Positions 1 to 8,528 of a stretch of 64,000 nucleotides of DNA are shown in pieces. How positions within the stretch are numbered: position 1 is the stretch's first letter; each line of letters opens with the position of its first letter. Below the pieces are notes generated by a model. The model was not told the origin of the DNA and ran no database searches. It saw nothing but the letters and a program-made list of their open reading frames with translations. This stretch comes from Bacteroidota bacterium. GTDB taxonomy: Bacteria; Bacteroidota; Bacteroidia; Chitinophagales; Saprospiraceae. A program made the translations under genes and the position numbers. The stretch spans positions 1 through 64,000 of the forward strand of contig JANSWP010000002.1 in the NCBI GenBank assembly GCA_024743405.1, read 5' to 3'.

Positions 1-70
1 AAACTGCTTCTTTTTCAAAGTCTGTTAATTCTGATGTTCGGCTTGATTTCTTCTTTTTGCGTATCGTCAT
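1..70 (-). CDS. DUF2805 / TIGR03643 family protein, N-terminal fragment cut by the window edge
   Basis: An open frame on the minus strand begins with ATG at 70 and runs off the left edge of the window. It starts MTIRKKKKSS and reaches ELTDFEKEAV, which resembles the start of the small DUF2805 proteins, whose next residues are usually IEMAWEDRTPF. Only 23 codons are visible. An in-frame TGA lies 10 codons upstream, so this ATG is the first possible start. In many Bacteroidota and cyanobacteria this family sits beside photolyase, SDR and flavin reductase genes, and the same neighbours follow here at 187-3187. The family call rests on a short segment plus context. Confidence 0.5.
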   Translation of the reverse strand, partial: MTIRKKKKSSRTSELTDFEKEAV

Positions 71-186
71 CTGTGTGCTTTTTTTGCGAATATCTCCTTT
101 TTTTCAATTCGCTTCCTCGCACAGTTTAATGAACAGTCTCTGGATGACTGTAGCGGATGTGTCGTTATATCATATATTATTAGACT

Positions 187-1644
187 CTATTTTTCTCTTG
201 GAAGTGCATGTTTTAATAAGATTCGTTTTTTCTCAGATTTAACCGTCTCATTATTTCGATGTCCCCAAATTTTGGATCTTGCCTTTTTAGAAGCTTCCTC
301 TAAGTCAACAATAGGTTTCGGATAATCTCTACCTAGGCTAAATCGATATAAACTTTCTTCTAATAGAGTGATTTTCCAAGGCTCATGGATCAATTGATCA
401 GGAAGTTTAGTGAGCTCAGGTACCCACCTCTTTATAAAAACTCCATCTTCGTCATGATCCTTTGATTGCTTTACTGGATTATAAATTCGAACTGTATTGA
501 CTCCTGTTACACCAGCTTGCATTTGAAATTGTGGATAATGAATACCGGGTTCAAAATCCAAAAATAACTTAGACAAATAATCTGCTCCTGGTTTCCATTT
601 CTGCCAAAGTGGATGGGTCAAAAAAGAAGCTAACATCGCGCGCATTCGAAAGTTAATATAGCCTGTTTCATACAAACAACGCATGCAGGCATCTATTAGA
701 GGATAACCTGTTTTTCCTGCTTTCCAAGCTTCCAAAAATTCAGTGTTTCCCTCTTTGTCTAAAGAGTCATAACCTCTATTGATATTTTCAAATTCCATTC
801 TATCTTCCATTTCAAATTTCTGGATAAAATGGCAATGCCAACGCAATCTAGACGCAAAAGCATTGAACTGACTCTTAAAACCTATCTCTTCTTTTGCCAG
901 TAGTTGTGCTTGATAGGCTTGTTTAATAGATAAGTTCCCCCATGCAAAGTAAGGAGACAAGCGACTGCATCCACGACGACTTTCGAGCGGTTTTGAAATA
1001 GATTTTGAATAAAGTCGTATTCGACCTTTTAGGAATGAATTAAGGTATTTTTGGGCAATAGTCTCCCCTCCAGGTTGGAAGTTAGCATTAGATGTTTTAA
1101 AATTTTCAGGAAGCGGCACCTCATTTATTTTATGAATAAACGAATCTGGCAACATGAATGAATTGAATTTTGACCAATCTGGCATTTCCAATGGTGCATC
1201 CATAAAGTTATACCATCCCTTTTGCCAACCTCGTCGATTTTTCAACTTTCGAATCACGCCATTACATTGGTACTCATGCCATTGGATATTATTTTCGTTA
1301 CAAAACTTTATTACAGATTTGTCTCGATCATAGGTGATTTTCAATCCAGTTTCTTGATGAGAAAATATTCGTCGGATAGTAAATTCTTTTTGTAACGATT
1401 CAAAAAGAGGAAGGATTTCTGAGTGAAAAACAAAAACTTTCCCACCCATCGGTTTTAATTGTCTATTCAAGTCTTCTAGAGATTCCCAAATAAAGCGCCA
1501 GTGCCTTAAATCATATTGGGGAGCATTAATGACAGAAGGCTCAAAGACATAAATAATTAAAAGTTCTTCTTCCGCATCTAATGCCTTTTTCAGAGGCAAA
1601 TGGTCTTTTAGACGCAAATCACGTTTGAGCCACAGAATATTCAT
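187..1644 (-). CDS. Cryptochrome/photolyase family flavoprotein
   Basis: This 485-residue protein has the two-part photolyase layout. Residues 1-130 form the Rossmann-like antenna domain (start [18 protein letters not shown]). Residues 200-420 form the helical FAD-binding domain, with [14 protein letters not shown] at 223-236, [13 protein letters not shown] at 312-324 and a late IKRWVPEL. The family either repairs UV-induced pyrimidine dimers with light or senses blue light. The FAD pocket is unusual: where class I photolyases read D-x-D-x-A-x-N followed by WQW, this protein reads DFEPGIH at 363-369 and FQM at 373-375. The usual N5-facing Asn and the proximal electron-transfer Trp therefore appear to be His and Phe. 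The fold is secure; repair versus signalling is open. A degenerate repeat element lies just upstream at 1690-1830. Confidence 0.85.
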   Translation of the reverse strand: MNILWLKRDLRLKDHLPLKKALDAEEELLIIYVFEPSVINAPQYDLRHWRFIWESLEDLNRQLKPMGGKVFVFHSEILPLFESLQKEFTIRRIFSHQETGLKITYDRDKSVIKFCNENNIQWHEYQCNGVIRKLKNRRGWQKGWYNFMDAPLEMPDWSKFNSFMLPDSFIHKINEVPLPENFKTSNANFQPGGETIAQKYLNSFLKGRIRLYSKSISKPLESRRGCSRLSPYFAWGNLSIKQAYQAQLLAKEEIGFKSQFNAFASRLRWHCHFIQKFEMEDRMEFENINRGYDSLDKEGNTEFLEAWKAGKTGYPLIDACMRCLYETGYINFRMRAMLASFLTHPLWQKWKPGADYLSKLFLDFEPGIHYPQFQMQAGVTGVNTVRIYNPVKQSKDHDEDGVFIKRWVPELTKLPDQLIHEPWKITLLEESLYRFSLGRDYPKPIVDLEEASKKARSKIWGHRNNETVKSEKKRILLKHALPREK

Positions 1645-1689
1645 TTTTACTTTTCAATTTGGATAAGTCGGATGAAATAAGGAACGTGG

Positions 1690-1830
1690 ATAGAATAAAT
1701 TTACGTTCTTTGAGTCGGTTATTTTTTCATTTAAGAAGGAAAAAAATACAGGTAGAGTCTTAGTTCTGGCGAGTATTTTTAACGAAACGAAATAAAAAAA
1801 GAAGAAATCATCAATGTAAATTTATTTTGT
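1690..1830 (+). repeat. Palindromic intergenic element, copy F (diverged)
   Basis: This is a diverged copy of the window's repeat family. The core near 1735-1784 keeps an AAGGAAAAAAATACAG-like left part and GGCGAGTATTTTTAACGA on the right. The arms AATAAATTTAC (1694-1704) and GTAAATTTATT (1816-1826) are exact reverse complements of each other but differ from the arms of other copies. It fills the gap between the photolyase and flavin reductase genes. Confidence 0.6.
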
Positions 1831-1844
1831 CCCCATTCCAAAAA

Positions 1845-2489
1845 TTAAATCTCTATCAGTTCTTTATTAGGCTTTGCATAAGAAAGTCTTGCGATTTGAT
1901 TAGTCAAATGGTAAGAATCTAACCCAGAACAAGTAATGCTTCCTGCTTTTTCAATGTCTAAAAACCCATCTGAATGCAAACTGTGCTCTGGAACATAAAT
2001 AGACTGAATTTCTCCAATAATTAGAATGGTGTCATTCAGCTTAATGTCAACTTTTTCGCGAAAAATCAGTCCAATTTGAACCGGGCTTTCTTTGACGAAA
2101 GGTGCCTTAAAATTATCTTTATAAATAGGCGTCAATCCTACTTGATCAAATTCCGAAATCTCCTTTGGATACCTTGCAGAAGTCTGATGAGCCTTTTTAT
2201 AAATGGCTTCGTTAATATGATTAAAAGTGAACGAGCTTGTTTCTTTTATATTGAAAAAGGTATTACGTTCAACAAAAGCTGGACGCGAAATAAATCCCAT
2301 CAATGCTGGATCTGAACCTAGATGAATAACAGAACTTATAATTGCTAAATTTTCATTTCCCGCACTATCCACCGTCCCAACCAAATTCACACTCTTGAAT
2401 CCAGATAAGGTATTAATTAATCGCAACCTAAACCGCCGCTCCATTTTCATAACATCTTCCTTTCCAAAACTTAATACATTCATAATCAA
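1845..2489 (-). CDS. Flavin reductase family protein (FMN-binding split barrel)
   Basis: This 214-residue soluble protein matches the flavin reductase-like, FMN-binding split-barrel family. Recognisable parts are the early VNLVGTVDSAGNENLAIISS strand pair, a SxxF-type segment around SSFTFNHIN, and a late GLDSYHL. Family members reduce or bind flavin with NAD(P)H and often supply a partner flavoenzyme. Its ATG overlaps the end of the SDR gene by four bases, so the two are almost certainly co-transcribed. Because the photolyase follows on the same strand, a role in flavin supply or redox for a light-responsive system is plausible but inferred. A second ATG at residue 14 or 16 could be the real start, because the region before it is not part of the fold. 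Confidence 0.8.
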   Translation of the reverse strand: MIMNVLSFGKEDVMKMERRFRLRLINTLSGFKSVNLVGTVDSAGNENLAIISSVIHLGSDPALMGFISRPAFVERNTFFNIKETSSFTFNHINEAIYKKAHQTSARYPKEISEFDQVGLTPIYKDNFKAPFVKESPVQIGLIFREKVDIKLNDTILIIGEIQSIYVPEHSLHSDGFLDIEKAGSITCSGLDSYHLTNQIARLSYAKPNKELIEI

Positions 2490-3187
2490 ATATTTAAAGT
2501 CGAAAGTCCACCATCAACCCCAATCACTTGCCCAGTAATCCAACTACTTTTTCCTGAAAGCAAAAAAACTGCTAAATCAGCCATCTCGTCCGCTGTACCT
2601 ACTCTTTTTAAAGGATGCCGATTACCTGATAGTTCTACTTTTTCTGGAGTCGAAAGTAGTCTCCCTGCCATGGGCGTATTTGTCAATGAAGGTGCAATAC
2701 AATTTACTCTAATATTTGGTGCCCATTCTGCCGCTAAAGATCTTGTCAATCCCTCTACCGCACCTTTTGAAGCTGCAACAGATGCATGAAAGGGCATACC
2801 TTGTGCAACAGCAACAGTGCTAAACAAAACAACTGAAGACGCACCCTTTTTAAATTTACGTTGTGCTGTTTGAAGTATCTTCACCGCCCCTAAAACGTTA
2901 ATCTCGAAATCCTCTTGAAATTGTGCAGACTTAAGCGATCGAAATGGCTTTAGATTGATACTTCCTGGACAGTACACTAAACCATCAATCGAGTCAGGCA
3001 AATCACCTTTATCAACTTCGTCTATAGTCACATCTAATGGTATATGCGTAACTGCTGGTATATGTTGTAAGGAATCGGAAGTTCTAGAAACAACCCAAAC
3101 ATTTGCATTTTCTGCAACTAATTTTTCCACCAACTTTAAACCTATACCTGAACTCCCCCCGACAATTACGTAATTATTATTTCCCAT
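2486..3187 (-). CDS. Short-chain dehydrogenase/reductase family protein lacking the catalytic Tyr
   Basis: This 233-residue protein has the SDR Rossmann fold with the cofactor motif GGSSGIG at residues 10-16. An N-x-x-G-like segment (NVLG) ends near 100, Ser123 is in the catalytic-Ser position, and the C-terminal part reads IRVNCIAPSLTNTP and GQVIGVDGG. The active-site Y-x-x-x-K is altered: the Lys is present (K141) but the Tyr position is Val137 (VAASK). Related proteins found beside photolyases carry a similar VAAxK, so this seems to be a subfamily trait rather than a sequencing error. The substrate is unknown. It overlaps the small gene upstream by 11 bases and the flavin reductase gene downstream by 4 bases, giving a tight operon. 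Confidence 0.85.
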   Translation of the reverse strand: MGNNNYVIVGGSSGIGLKLVEKLVAENANVWVVSRTSDSLQHIPAVTHIPLDVTIDEVDKGDLPDSIDGLVYCPGSINLKPFRSLKSAQFQEDFEINVLGAVKILQTAQRKFKKGASSVVLFSTVAVAQGMPFHASVAASKGAVEGLTRSLAAEWAPNIRVNCIAPSLTNTPMAGRLLSTPEKVELSGNRHPLKRVGTADEMADLAVFLLSGKSSWITGQVIGVDGGLSTLNI

Positions 3188-3356
3188 TTTCAGCTTTTAA
3201 TAATTCTATTTTTTTCCAAATTTCTTCTGATTCTTCCATAATTTGAGCATAATGTCGAAGATCACCAGAGCGTTGAATATCACGTCCCTTCTCCAATAAA
3301 GCTTTGTATTCTTTTTCCAATTTTTTTGTGGGGTCTTTTTTAAATAAACCAAACAT
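3177..3356 (-). CDS. DUF6435 family small protein
   Basis: A short charged protein of 59 residues starting MFGLFKKDPTKKLEKEY. The frame also allows an earlier ATG at 3380, eight codons upstream, but MFGLFKKDP is the conserved beginning of this family, so I place the start at 3356. The sequence is almost entirely helical, rich in Lys and Glu (KEYKALLEKGRDIQRSGD), with no membrane segment or cysteines. Its function is unknown. It leads the SDR/flavin reductase operon, overlapping the SDR start by 11 bases. Such proteins are common beside flavin or light-related genes in marine Bacteroidota, which is consistent with the neighbours here but does not reveal a role. Confidence 0.7.
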   Translation of the reverse strand: MFGLFKKDPTKKLEKEYKALLEKGRDIQRSGDLRHYAQIMEESEEIWKKIELLKAENGK

Positions 3357-3487
3357 AGATTTTATCTTTTTTCGTGACACGCCTTTCCTAAGCCATTTAG
3401 GATATAGATGTTACACGGATAAGAAAATTTAAACTGTATTAAGAATTGGGAAACAGGGAAGGTGAGAAAATGTTTTCAATCTTCAAC

Positions 3488-4480
3488 TCAAAAGTGGAAA
3501 TAGTCTTGTTTCAATTTCAGATCATTAGTATTCAAAAAATCATGAATTTCTAACAATCCATCTGGGGAGGCTACTGCTATAATTAACTGAGGGTTTTTAA
3601 GGGTTTTTATGCAGTTGAAATCAGTCATTTTTGTACCGTATAATTCAATATTCCATTTTCGTTCATTATTACAAACCCAATGAAATGGAATCTTTCTCTC
3701 GAATAATAATCGAGCAATCTTTTTACCTTTTCTTCCAGCTCCCCAAATAACTAAAGGACGATTTTTATTATAATCCAATTTTAAAAAATAAGGGAGTTTC
3801 AATTCAAAATATTGGTTATTTGAATAAGTTTTGGAGGTGCGAGAAGTACGAGTGGAATAGTCTCTCCACTCGTGAGTAACTTCCTGATTTCCAATTACTT
3901 TTAATCGATTCTCATAAAAACGAAAACATAAATCATAATCTTCCGGGTAGGTATCAGGATAGAAAGCTCCACACCTAATTAGATCTTCTCTATAGACCAT
4001 CCAATTGGGTGAAGGGATGACACATTCTTTATAGATTTCATCAAAATTAGAAGCATTCTTTATCAAACCATTCAGCCATTTTTCATAACGCTGATATCCT
4101 TCTTTAAGCCCTTCATCAGCAAAATATTTCACACAAGCTGTGGCAAGATGTCCTTCTCCACTTTTTAATAAGGTATATTTTAAAATTTCGAGTTTTCGAG
4201 GCATCATTTTATCATCAGAATCCATTCGAGTAACAAACGCTCCTTTACTTTTTTCAAATGCCAATCTTAGAGCCGGAATAATCCCTTTTGTTGTATTTTG
4301 ATAGACTTTTATTCGAGTATCCTTTTTTGCAAAGTCATTTATAATTTTCAAGCTTTGATCACTTGAAAAATCGTCAACCACTATCAACTCCCAATCTGTT
4401 TCTGTTTGATTTTGAATAGACTCAAGACAATTAGGCAGGTAAGGCTCGGTATTGTAAACGGGTAAGAGAATACTGATCAT
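3488..4480 (-). CDS. Family 2 glycosyltransferase with a C-terminal Rossmann-like domain
   Basis: This 330-residue protein starts with a standard GT-A fold: ISILLPVYNTEPYLPNCLESI at the N-terminus, VVDD at 34-37, and the metal/nucleotide-binding D-S-D at residues 87-89. Family 2 enzymes transfer sugars from nucleotide-sugars to glycans or lipids, usually for surface polysaccharide. From about residue 240 a second domain begins with VIWGAGRKGKKIARLLF, a nucleotide-binding loop like the N-terminal part of PglD-type sugar acyltransferases and of methyltransferase-linked sugar modules. No other polysaccharide genes are next to it, so its acceptor cannot be inferred. A strong terminator upstream at 4494-4531 separates it from the preceding gene. 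Confidence 0.85.
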   Translation of the reverse strand: MISILLPVYNTEPYLPNCLESIQNQTETDWELIVVDDFSSDQSLKIINDFAKKDTRIKVYQNTTKGIIPALRLAFEKSKGAFVTRMDSDDKMMPRKLEILKYTLLKSGEGHLATACVKYFADEGLKEGYQRYEKWLNGLIKNASNFDEIYKECVIPSPNWMVYREDLIRCGAFYPDTYPEDYDLCFRFYENRLKVIGNQEVTHEWRDYSTRTSRTSKTYSNNQYFELKLPYFLKLDYNKNRPLVIWGAGRKGKKIARLLFERKIPFHWVCNNERKWNIELYGTKMTDFNCIKTLKNPQLIIAVASPDGLLEIHDFLNTNDLKLKQDYFHF

Positions 4481-4493
4481 ATTTTCATTAAAA

Positions 4494-4531
4494 CTTAAAA
4501 AAGCGACACTAACCTAGGTCAATGTCGCTTT
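4494..4531 (-). terminator. Intrinsic terminator after the alpha-oxoamine synthase gene
   Basis: The arms AAAGCGACA and TGTCGCTTT (plus-strand 4500-4508 and 4523-4531) form a perfect 9-bp stem. On the minus strand the stem runs into a T-rich tail. It lies downstream of the 4724-5977 gene and ahead of the glycosyltransferase. Confidence 0.85.
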
Positions 4532-4542
4532 CAGGAACAGCT

Positions 4543-4707
4543 TAAGGAGCAGGAAATAAATAAGGTACCCAAATTTTGCACAGCTATTTTTTATTCAGTC
4601 GAGGCAAAACACGCAGACATACCCATAGGTATGGTGAGTATTTTTAACGAAAAATGAAAGAAAAAGAGCAAGTGAAATGGGTAGGTTATTTGTTTCCTAC
4701 TCCCTTA
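4543..4707 (+). repeat. Palindromic intergenic element, copy A
   Basis: A 165-bp imperfect palindrome. The left end TAAGGAGCAGGAAATAAATA pairs with the right end, which reads TTATTTGTTTCCTACTCCC. The core is CGAGGCAAAACACGCAGA, a small hairpin CATACCCATAGGTATG, then GAGTATTTTTAACGA. It shares inner arm sequence (TTTTGCACAGCTA) with copy D, defining one subfamily. No open frame is preserved. Confidence 0.85.
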
Positions 4708-4723
4708 TTAAAAACAATTGTTT

Positions 4724-5977
4724 TTAAACTGTTGTCGTCGAAAAACGAGCTGCTTCTTCTTTTCTATAATATCCAGAATCCAGTCGCTCTTTTATTTTCT
4801 TGAATGCTGTGATTGTCTCATCAATATCTTTAATGGTATGAGACGCAGTTGGAATCAATCGAAGAATTACCATTCCCTTTGGAATCACTGGATAAATTAC
4901 GATTGAAGTGAAAATTCCAAAATTCTCTCTCATATCATAAACCATTGCTTTCGCTTCCGGAACTCCCCCTTGCAAATAAACTGGAGTTACACAACTATTC
5001 GTATTTCCAATATCAAAGCCTTCTTTTTTCAAATTACTTTGAAGATAATTTACATTTTCCCAAAGTTTATTCTTGAATTCCGGCATCGTTCTCAACATTT
5101 GTAATCGCTTCCTTGCTCCAATAACTACAGGCATCATTAAAGATTTAGCAAAAATTTGAGATCGCATATTGTATTTCAAAAAGCGAATCATTTCTTTACT
5201 TCCTGCGAAGAAAGCACCAACACTTGCCATCGATTTTGCAAAAGTCGAGAAATAAACATCAATTTCATCTTGTACTCCTTGTTCTTCTCCTGCACCCGCT
5301 CCTGTTTCCCCTAGTGTTCCAAAACCATGCGCATCATCAACTAATAACCGGAATTGATATTTATCTTTTAGCGCTACAATTTCTCTCAATTTACCTTGGT
5401 CGCCTCTCATTCCAAAAACGCCTTCAGAGATGACTAAAATTCCACCTCCTGATTTCTCCACCAAGTTGGTCGCTCTTTTCAAATTTTTCTCCAAACTAGC
5501 AATATTGTTATGCTCAAAAGCAAAACGTCTACCAGAATGTAATCGAACACCATCTACTATACAAGCATGAGATTCTGAATCATAAACAATAACATCATGA
5601 CGAGATACCAATGCATCGATTGCTGAAAGTATACCCTGATATCCAAAATTTACTAAAACAGCAGATTCTTTACTAACGAATTCAGCCAATTCTAGCTCCA
5701 ATGCATCATGCTCTGAAGTCGCTCCAGACATCGCCCGTGCGCCCATAGGATAAGCTAGTCCCCAAGCCGCCGCCGCTTCTGCATCCACTTTTCTGACTTC
5801 AGGGTGATTCCCCAAACCGAGGTAATTATTGATACTCCAGGTTATTACTTCTCTCCCATTAAATTGCATTCGACTATTCAACTCTCCTTCTAATTTCGGG
5901 AAAATATAGTAGCCTTCTGCATCCGTATGTTGCCCGAGCGAGCCCATATTTTTAGTGAACTTATCAAAAATATCCAT
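4724..5977 (-). CDS. Alpha-oxoamine synthase (serine palmitoyltransferase / cysteate acyltransferase type)
   Basis: This 417-residue PLP enzyme belongs to the alpha-oxoamine synthase family, which condenses an amino acid with an acyl thioester. The stacking His is in ESHACIVDG (H137), the pyridine-binding Asp is in DDAHGFGTLG (D214), and the PLP Lys is K248 in STFAKSM. The N-terminus MDIFDKF..LGQHTDAEGYYIFPKLEG is typical of Bacteroidota sphingolipid and sulfonolipid synthases rather than of BioF or Kbl. The gene immediately upstream on the same strand encodes a CBS-like enzyme (6085-7110). That pairing fits cysteate synthesis followed by cysteate-acyl condensation, the first steps to capnine-type sulfonolipids. 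Serine palmitoyltransferase is the main alternative. Substrate choice cannot be read from the sequence. Confidence 0.8.
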   Translation of the reverse strand: MDIFDKFTKNMGSLGQHTDAEGYYIFPKLEGELNSRMQFNGREVITWSINNYLGLGNHPEVRKVDAEAAAAWGLAYPMGARAMSGATSEHDALELELAEFVSKESAVLVNFGYQGILSAIDALVSRHDVIVYDSESHACIVDGVRLHSGRRFAFEHNNIASLEKNLKRATNLVEKSGGGILVISEGVFGMRGDQGKLREIVALKDKYQFRLLVDDAHGFGTLGETGAGAGEEQGVQDEIDVYFSTFAKSMASVGAFFAGSKEMIRFLKYNMRSQIFAKSLMMPVVIGARKRLQMLRTMPEFKNKLWENVNYLQSNLKKEGFDIGNTNSCVTPVYLQGGVPEAKAMVYDMRENFGIFTSIVIYPVIPKGMVILRLIPTASHTIKDIDETITAFKKIKERLDSGYYRKEEAARFSTTTV

Positions 5978-6084
5978 CTTGAAATATTTAGTATTATTTG
6001 GATTATTGAATTGAAGTTACTGTTAGGCATTTATAATAGAAAGCAGCAATCAAGCAATTCAACAATTTTAATTGAATTATTAAA

Positions 6085-7110
6085 TTATGAATTGATTAAG
6101 ATTTCATCATTTTCTTCTAGAAGAGTAGATTCTTTTTCCATAAAACCTTGCTCATGCATCCATTCGTCATTGAATATTTTACCTAAATATTTACTTCCAT
6201 GGTCAGGTAAAATAGAAACAACAACATCGGTAGGAAGAAATTCTTCTTGAAGCTCGAATACAGCTTGAATGCCTGCTCCACTTGAATACCCTGCTAAAAT
6301 GCCTTCTTTTCGAGCCAATTCTCTAGCTCTCAATGCCGCATCCTTATCTGTTATTTTTATGAATTGATCAATAACATCGAAATCAACATTCGCAGGAATG
6401 ATATTCTTTCCTGTTCCTTCAATCCGATAAGAAGAAATTTCATTTAGATCATAAATACCTGTCTCATGGTATTTTTTTAAGACAGAACCATAAGCATCTA
6501 CTGCAATAATTCGAATATTTGGATTTTGTTCTTTTAAAAATCGAGCTGTACCAGACAAGGTGCCTCCTGTTCCGGCGCTAGCAATTAGGTGAGTTACTTT
6601 TCCTTTAGTTTCTTCCCATATCTCAGGTCCTGTAGAGAGGTAATGAGCCTGAGCATTTTCATTATTAAAATTTTGATTTACATAATAAGCACCAGGAATT
6701 TCCCTCGCCAATCTTTTTGCCATTTCATAATAAGACCGAGGATCATCTGGCTTGGCATCTTTTGGACAAATAACCACTTCAGCACCCAAGGCTGTTAGCA
6801 TATCTACCTTTTCCTTAGAAATTTTGCTAGATGCTGTTAATACACACTTATAGCCTTTCACTGCAGCGATCATTGCAAGACTAAATCCAGTATTTCCACT
6901 TGTTGCTTCGATTAGGGTGCCACCAGGTTGGAGCGCACCACTTTTTTCAGCCACACTAATCATGTGGGATGCAATACGGTCTTTGGCAGATTGACCAGGA
7001 TTGGAGCCTTCTAATTTGACATAAACAGTTGGGGTCAGGTCTTTGGTTACCTTATTTAACTTGACTAGCGGTGTGTTCCCAATTGCGTCAAGGATACTAT
7101 TGTACGTCAT
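6085..7110 (-). CDS. PLP-dependent cysteine synthase/cystathionine beta-synthase family enzyme (candidate cysteate synthase)
   Basis: This 341-residue fold-type II PLP enzyme has its Schiff-base Lys at K43 (GQSAKDRIAS), the substrate loop TSGNTG at 70-75 and the phosphate-binding AGTGGTLSG. The body resembles the catalytic core of cystathionine beta-synthase more than CysK, but it lacks a C-terminal CBS domain pair and has a short acidic tail. The family adds a nucleophile (sulfide, homocysteine or sulfite) to an activated serine. Its position 107 bases upstream of an alpha-oxoamine synthase, on the same strand, suggests it makes cysteate for sulfonolipid. A cysteine or cystathionine role remains possible. 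A TATCTTTG promoter box lies at 7156-7163. Confidence 0.75.
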   Translation of the reverse strand: MTYNSILDAIGNTPLVKLNKVTKDLTPTVYVKLEGSNPGQSAKDRIASHMISVAEKSGALQPGGTLIEATSGNTGFSLAMIAAVKGYKCVLTASSKISKEKVDMLTALGAEVVICPKDAKPDDPRSYYEMAKRLAREIPGAYYVNQNFNNENAQAHYLSTGPEIWEETKGKVTHLIASAGTGGTLSGTARFLKEQNPNIRIIAVDAYGSVLKKYHETGIYDLNEISSYRIEGTGKNIIPANVDFDVIDQFIKITDKDAALRARELARKEGILAGYSSGAGIQAVFELQEEFLPTDVVVSILPDHGSKYLGKIFNDEWMHEQGFMEKESTLLEENDEILINS

Positions 7111-7155
7111 GTTTTGAATTTGAGGATTGTCAGCGCGAAGCTGTACTCAGCGGGG

Positions 7156-7163
7156 CAAAGATA
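7156..7163 (-). promoter_or_regulatory. -7 promoter element of the CBS-like gene
   Basis: The minus strand reads TATCTTTG, an exact match to the Bacteroidota -7 consensus TAnnTTTG, 46 bases ahead of the ATG at 7110. No clear TTTG -33 box is visible at the expected distance, so this is a partial promoter call. Confidence 0.5.
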
Positions 7164-7307
7164 AGCCTTGATTTTGAAATTTCGGCTATGAATACGAAAT
7201 TTCCACAAAAACGGCTGTTTATTTGAAATTATTCTAAGGAAGCGAACTTTAAGACTTCCTTAATTAATAGAAACAATATTTAAATTGGGAAAGGAAGGAA
7301 AGATTAG

Positions 7308-8528
7308 TTAAGATGCAACACTTTTAGCTGCTTTCATTGGAATGCCGATACATTTTTTTTCCATATAAGTCATCATCCTTTCTAATAATAGACGCGCATT
7401 TTCATCTAAAGACTCGATATCTTTTTTAAAAACTTCCGTCATTGCATGCTCTTTGACCGCCTTAATTTCGGTAGGTACGTTTTGCATTGCTCTCGTAATC
7501 TGTCGTTGACGATAGGTAATTTCAAATTCTTCTAAGTGTCTCTCTAAAAGCACCTCTACTTTAGTCACTTCTTTCTGACGGAAAGCTAAATTTTCTTTTG
7601 CCAAAAGCTTTAAACCATCAATTTCTATATGATTTACATTAAAATGTTCTACAACATCTGCTTCTACATTATTTGGAATAGCCAAATCAATGACCACTTT
7701 TTGAGTGATTTCTCCATTGAGTAATTTTTGATATAAATCTTTATTAATAATCGCTTGGGTAGCACCAGTGCACACAATCATACAATCAAAACCTCCTTCA
7801 TGATTTTTTAAATCACTCAAAGAAAGAGCAGTTCCATTTAGACGTGTAGCTATATTTTGAGCTTTTTCAATCGTTCGATTGAAAATTGTTACATTACTAT
7901 AGTTGTATTTAACTAGAAATTTAGTCACTAAATTATTGGTCTGTCCTGCCCCTACCATCAAAATTCGAGCATCTGTAGGCAACTCACACTTCATTAATTG
8001 TTCAATTGCCAAAGAAACAACAGAAACCGGCTTCTCGCCAATTCTTGTATTAGAATAAACGTCTTTGGCAGCTATGACGGCCCCATCCATTGCTAACCTA
8101 ATATTATGACCAGTCAAATTCCAATTTAACGATTTGTCATACCCCTCTCGCAATTGGCGCAAAATTTCACGCTCTCCGACTACTAAAGATTCAACAGATG
8201 AACTCACTCTAAAAAGGTGCTCTAAAGAATGATACCCCATATAATGAACTACTTCTTCACCAATAAATTCAGCATTCAATGTAGGATTGATAGTTTGAAA
8301 AAAATCAGTGATAAACACCTCATCAACATTCGAATGGGTATAAAGAAAATAGATTACACGGTTACACGTAGGTACATACATCAACTCCTTTAAATTGAAT
8401 TGAACTTTTAAGTTTTCAAGGAAAGATTTTAAGACTTCACCTTCCGCATTTGGAATCACGAACGCCCCAATCTTATTCAAATTAGTTTGTTTGTGTGTGA
8501 CAGTTAATATGTGAAATCCTTTAGGCAT
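7308..8528 (-). CDS. hemA: Glutamyl-tRNA reductase
   Basis: HemA reduces glutamyl-tRNA to glutamate-1-semialdehyde, the first committed step of haem synthesis by the C5 route. The 406-residue length is normal. The catalytic cysteine lies in the signature TCNR (residues 54-57, within YVPTCNRVIYF). The middle part has SSVESLVVGEREILRQL and the NADPH-binding MVGAGQTNNLVTKFL with FNRTIEKAQ. The C-terminal dimerisation helices end at CIGIPMKAAKS. The protein begins MPKGFHILTVTHKQTNL. No other haem genes are adjacent. A promoter with TTTG and TATCTTTG boxes precedes it at 8551-8585. Confidence 0.95.
   Translation of the reverse strand: MPKGFHILTVTHKQTNLNKIGAFVIPNAEGEVLKSFLENLKVQFNLKELMYVPTCNRVIYFLYTHSNVDEVFITDFFQTINPTLNAEFIGEEVVHYMGYHSLEHLFRVSSSVESLVVGEREILRQLREGYDKSLNWNLTGHNIRLAMDGAVIAAKDVYSNTRIGEKPVSVVSLAIEQLMKCELPTDARILMVGAGQTNNLVTKFLVKYNYSNVTIFNRTIEKAQNIATRLNGTALSLSDLKNHEGGFDCMIVCTGATQAIINKDLYQKLLNGEITQKVVIDLAIPNNVEADVVEHFNVNHIEIDGLKLLAKENLAFRQKEVTKVEVLLERHLEEFEITYRQRQITRAMQNVPTEIKAVKEHAMTEVFKKDIESLDENARLLLERMMTYMEKKCIGIPMKAAKSVAS

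Noticed and set aside
71-186. Possible degenerate DUF2256 gene (minus strand, CSxxCxRxR-like codons)
   Set aside because: No start codon and no upstream CPxC motif; the match is a short Cys/Arg pattern that could arise by chance.
2955-3173. 72-codon plus-strand frame inside the SDR gene
   Set aside because: It is the antisense shadow of a well-supported SDR; the same applies to other long antisense frames over the TonB receptor, polA and DUF2723 genes.
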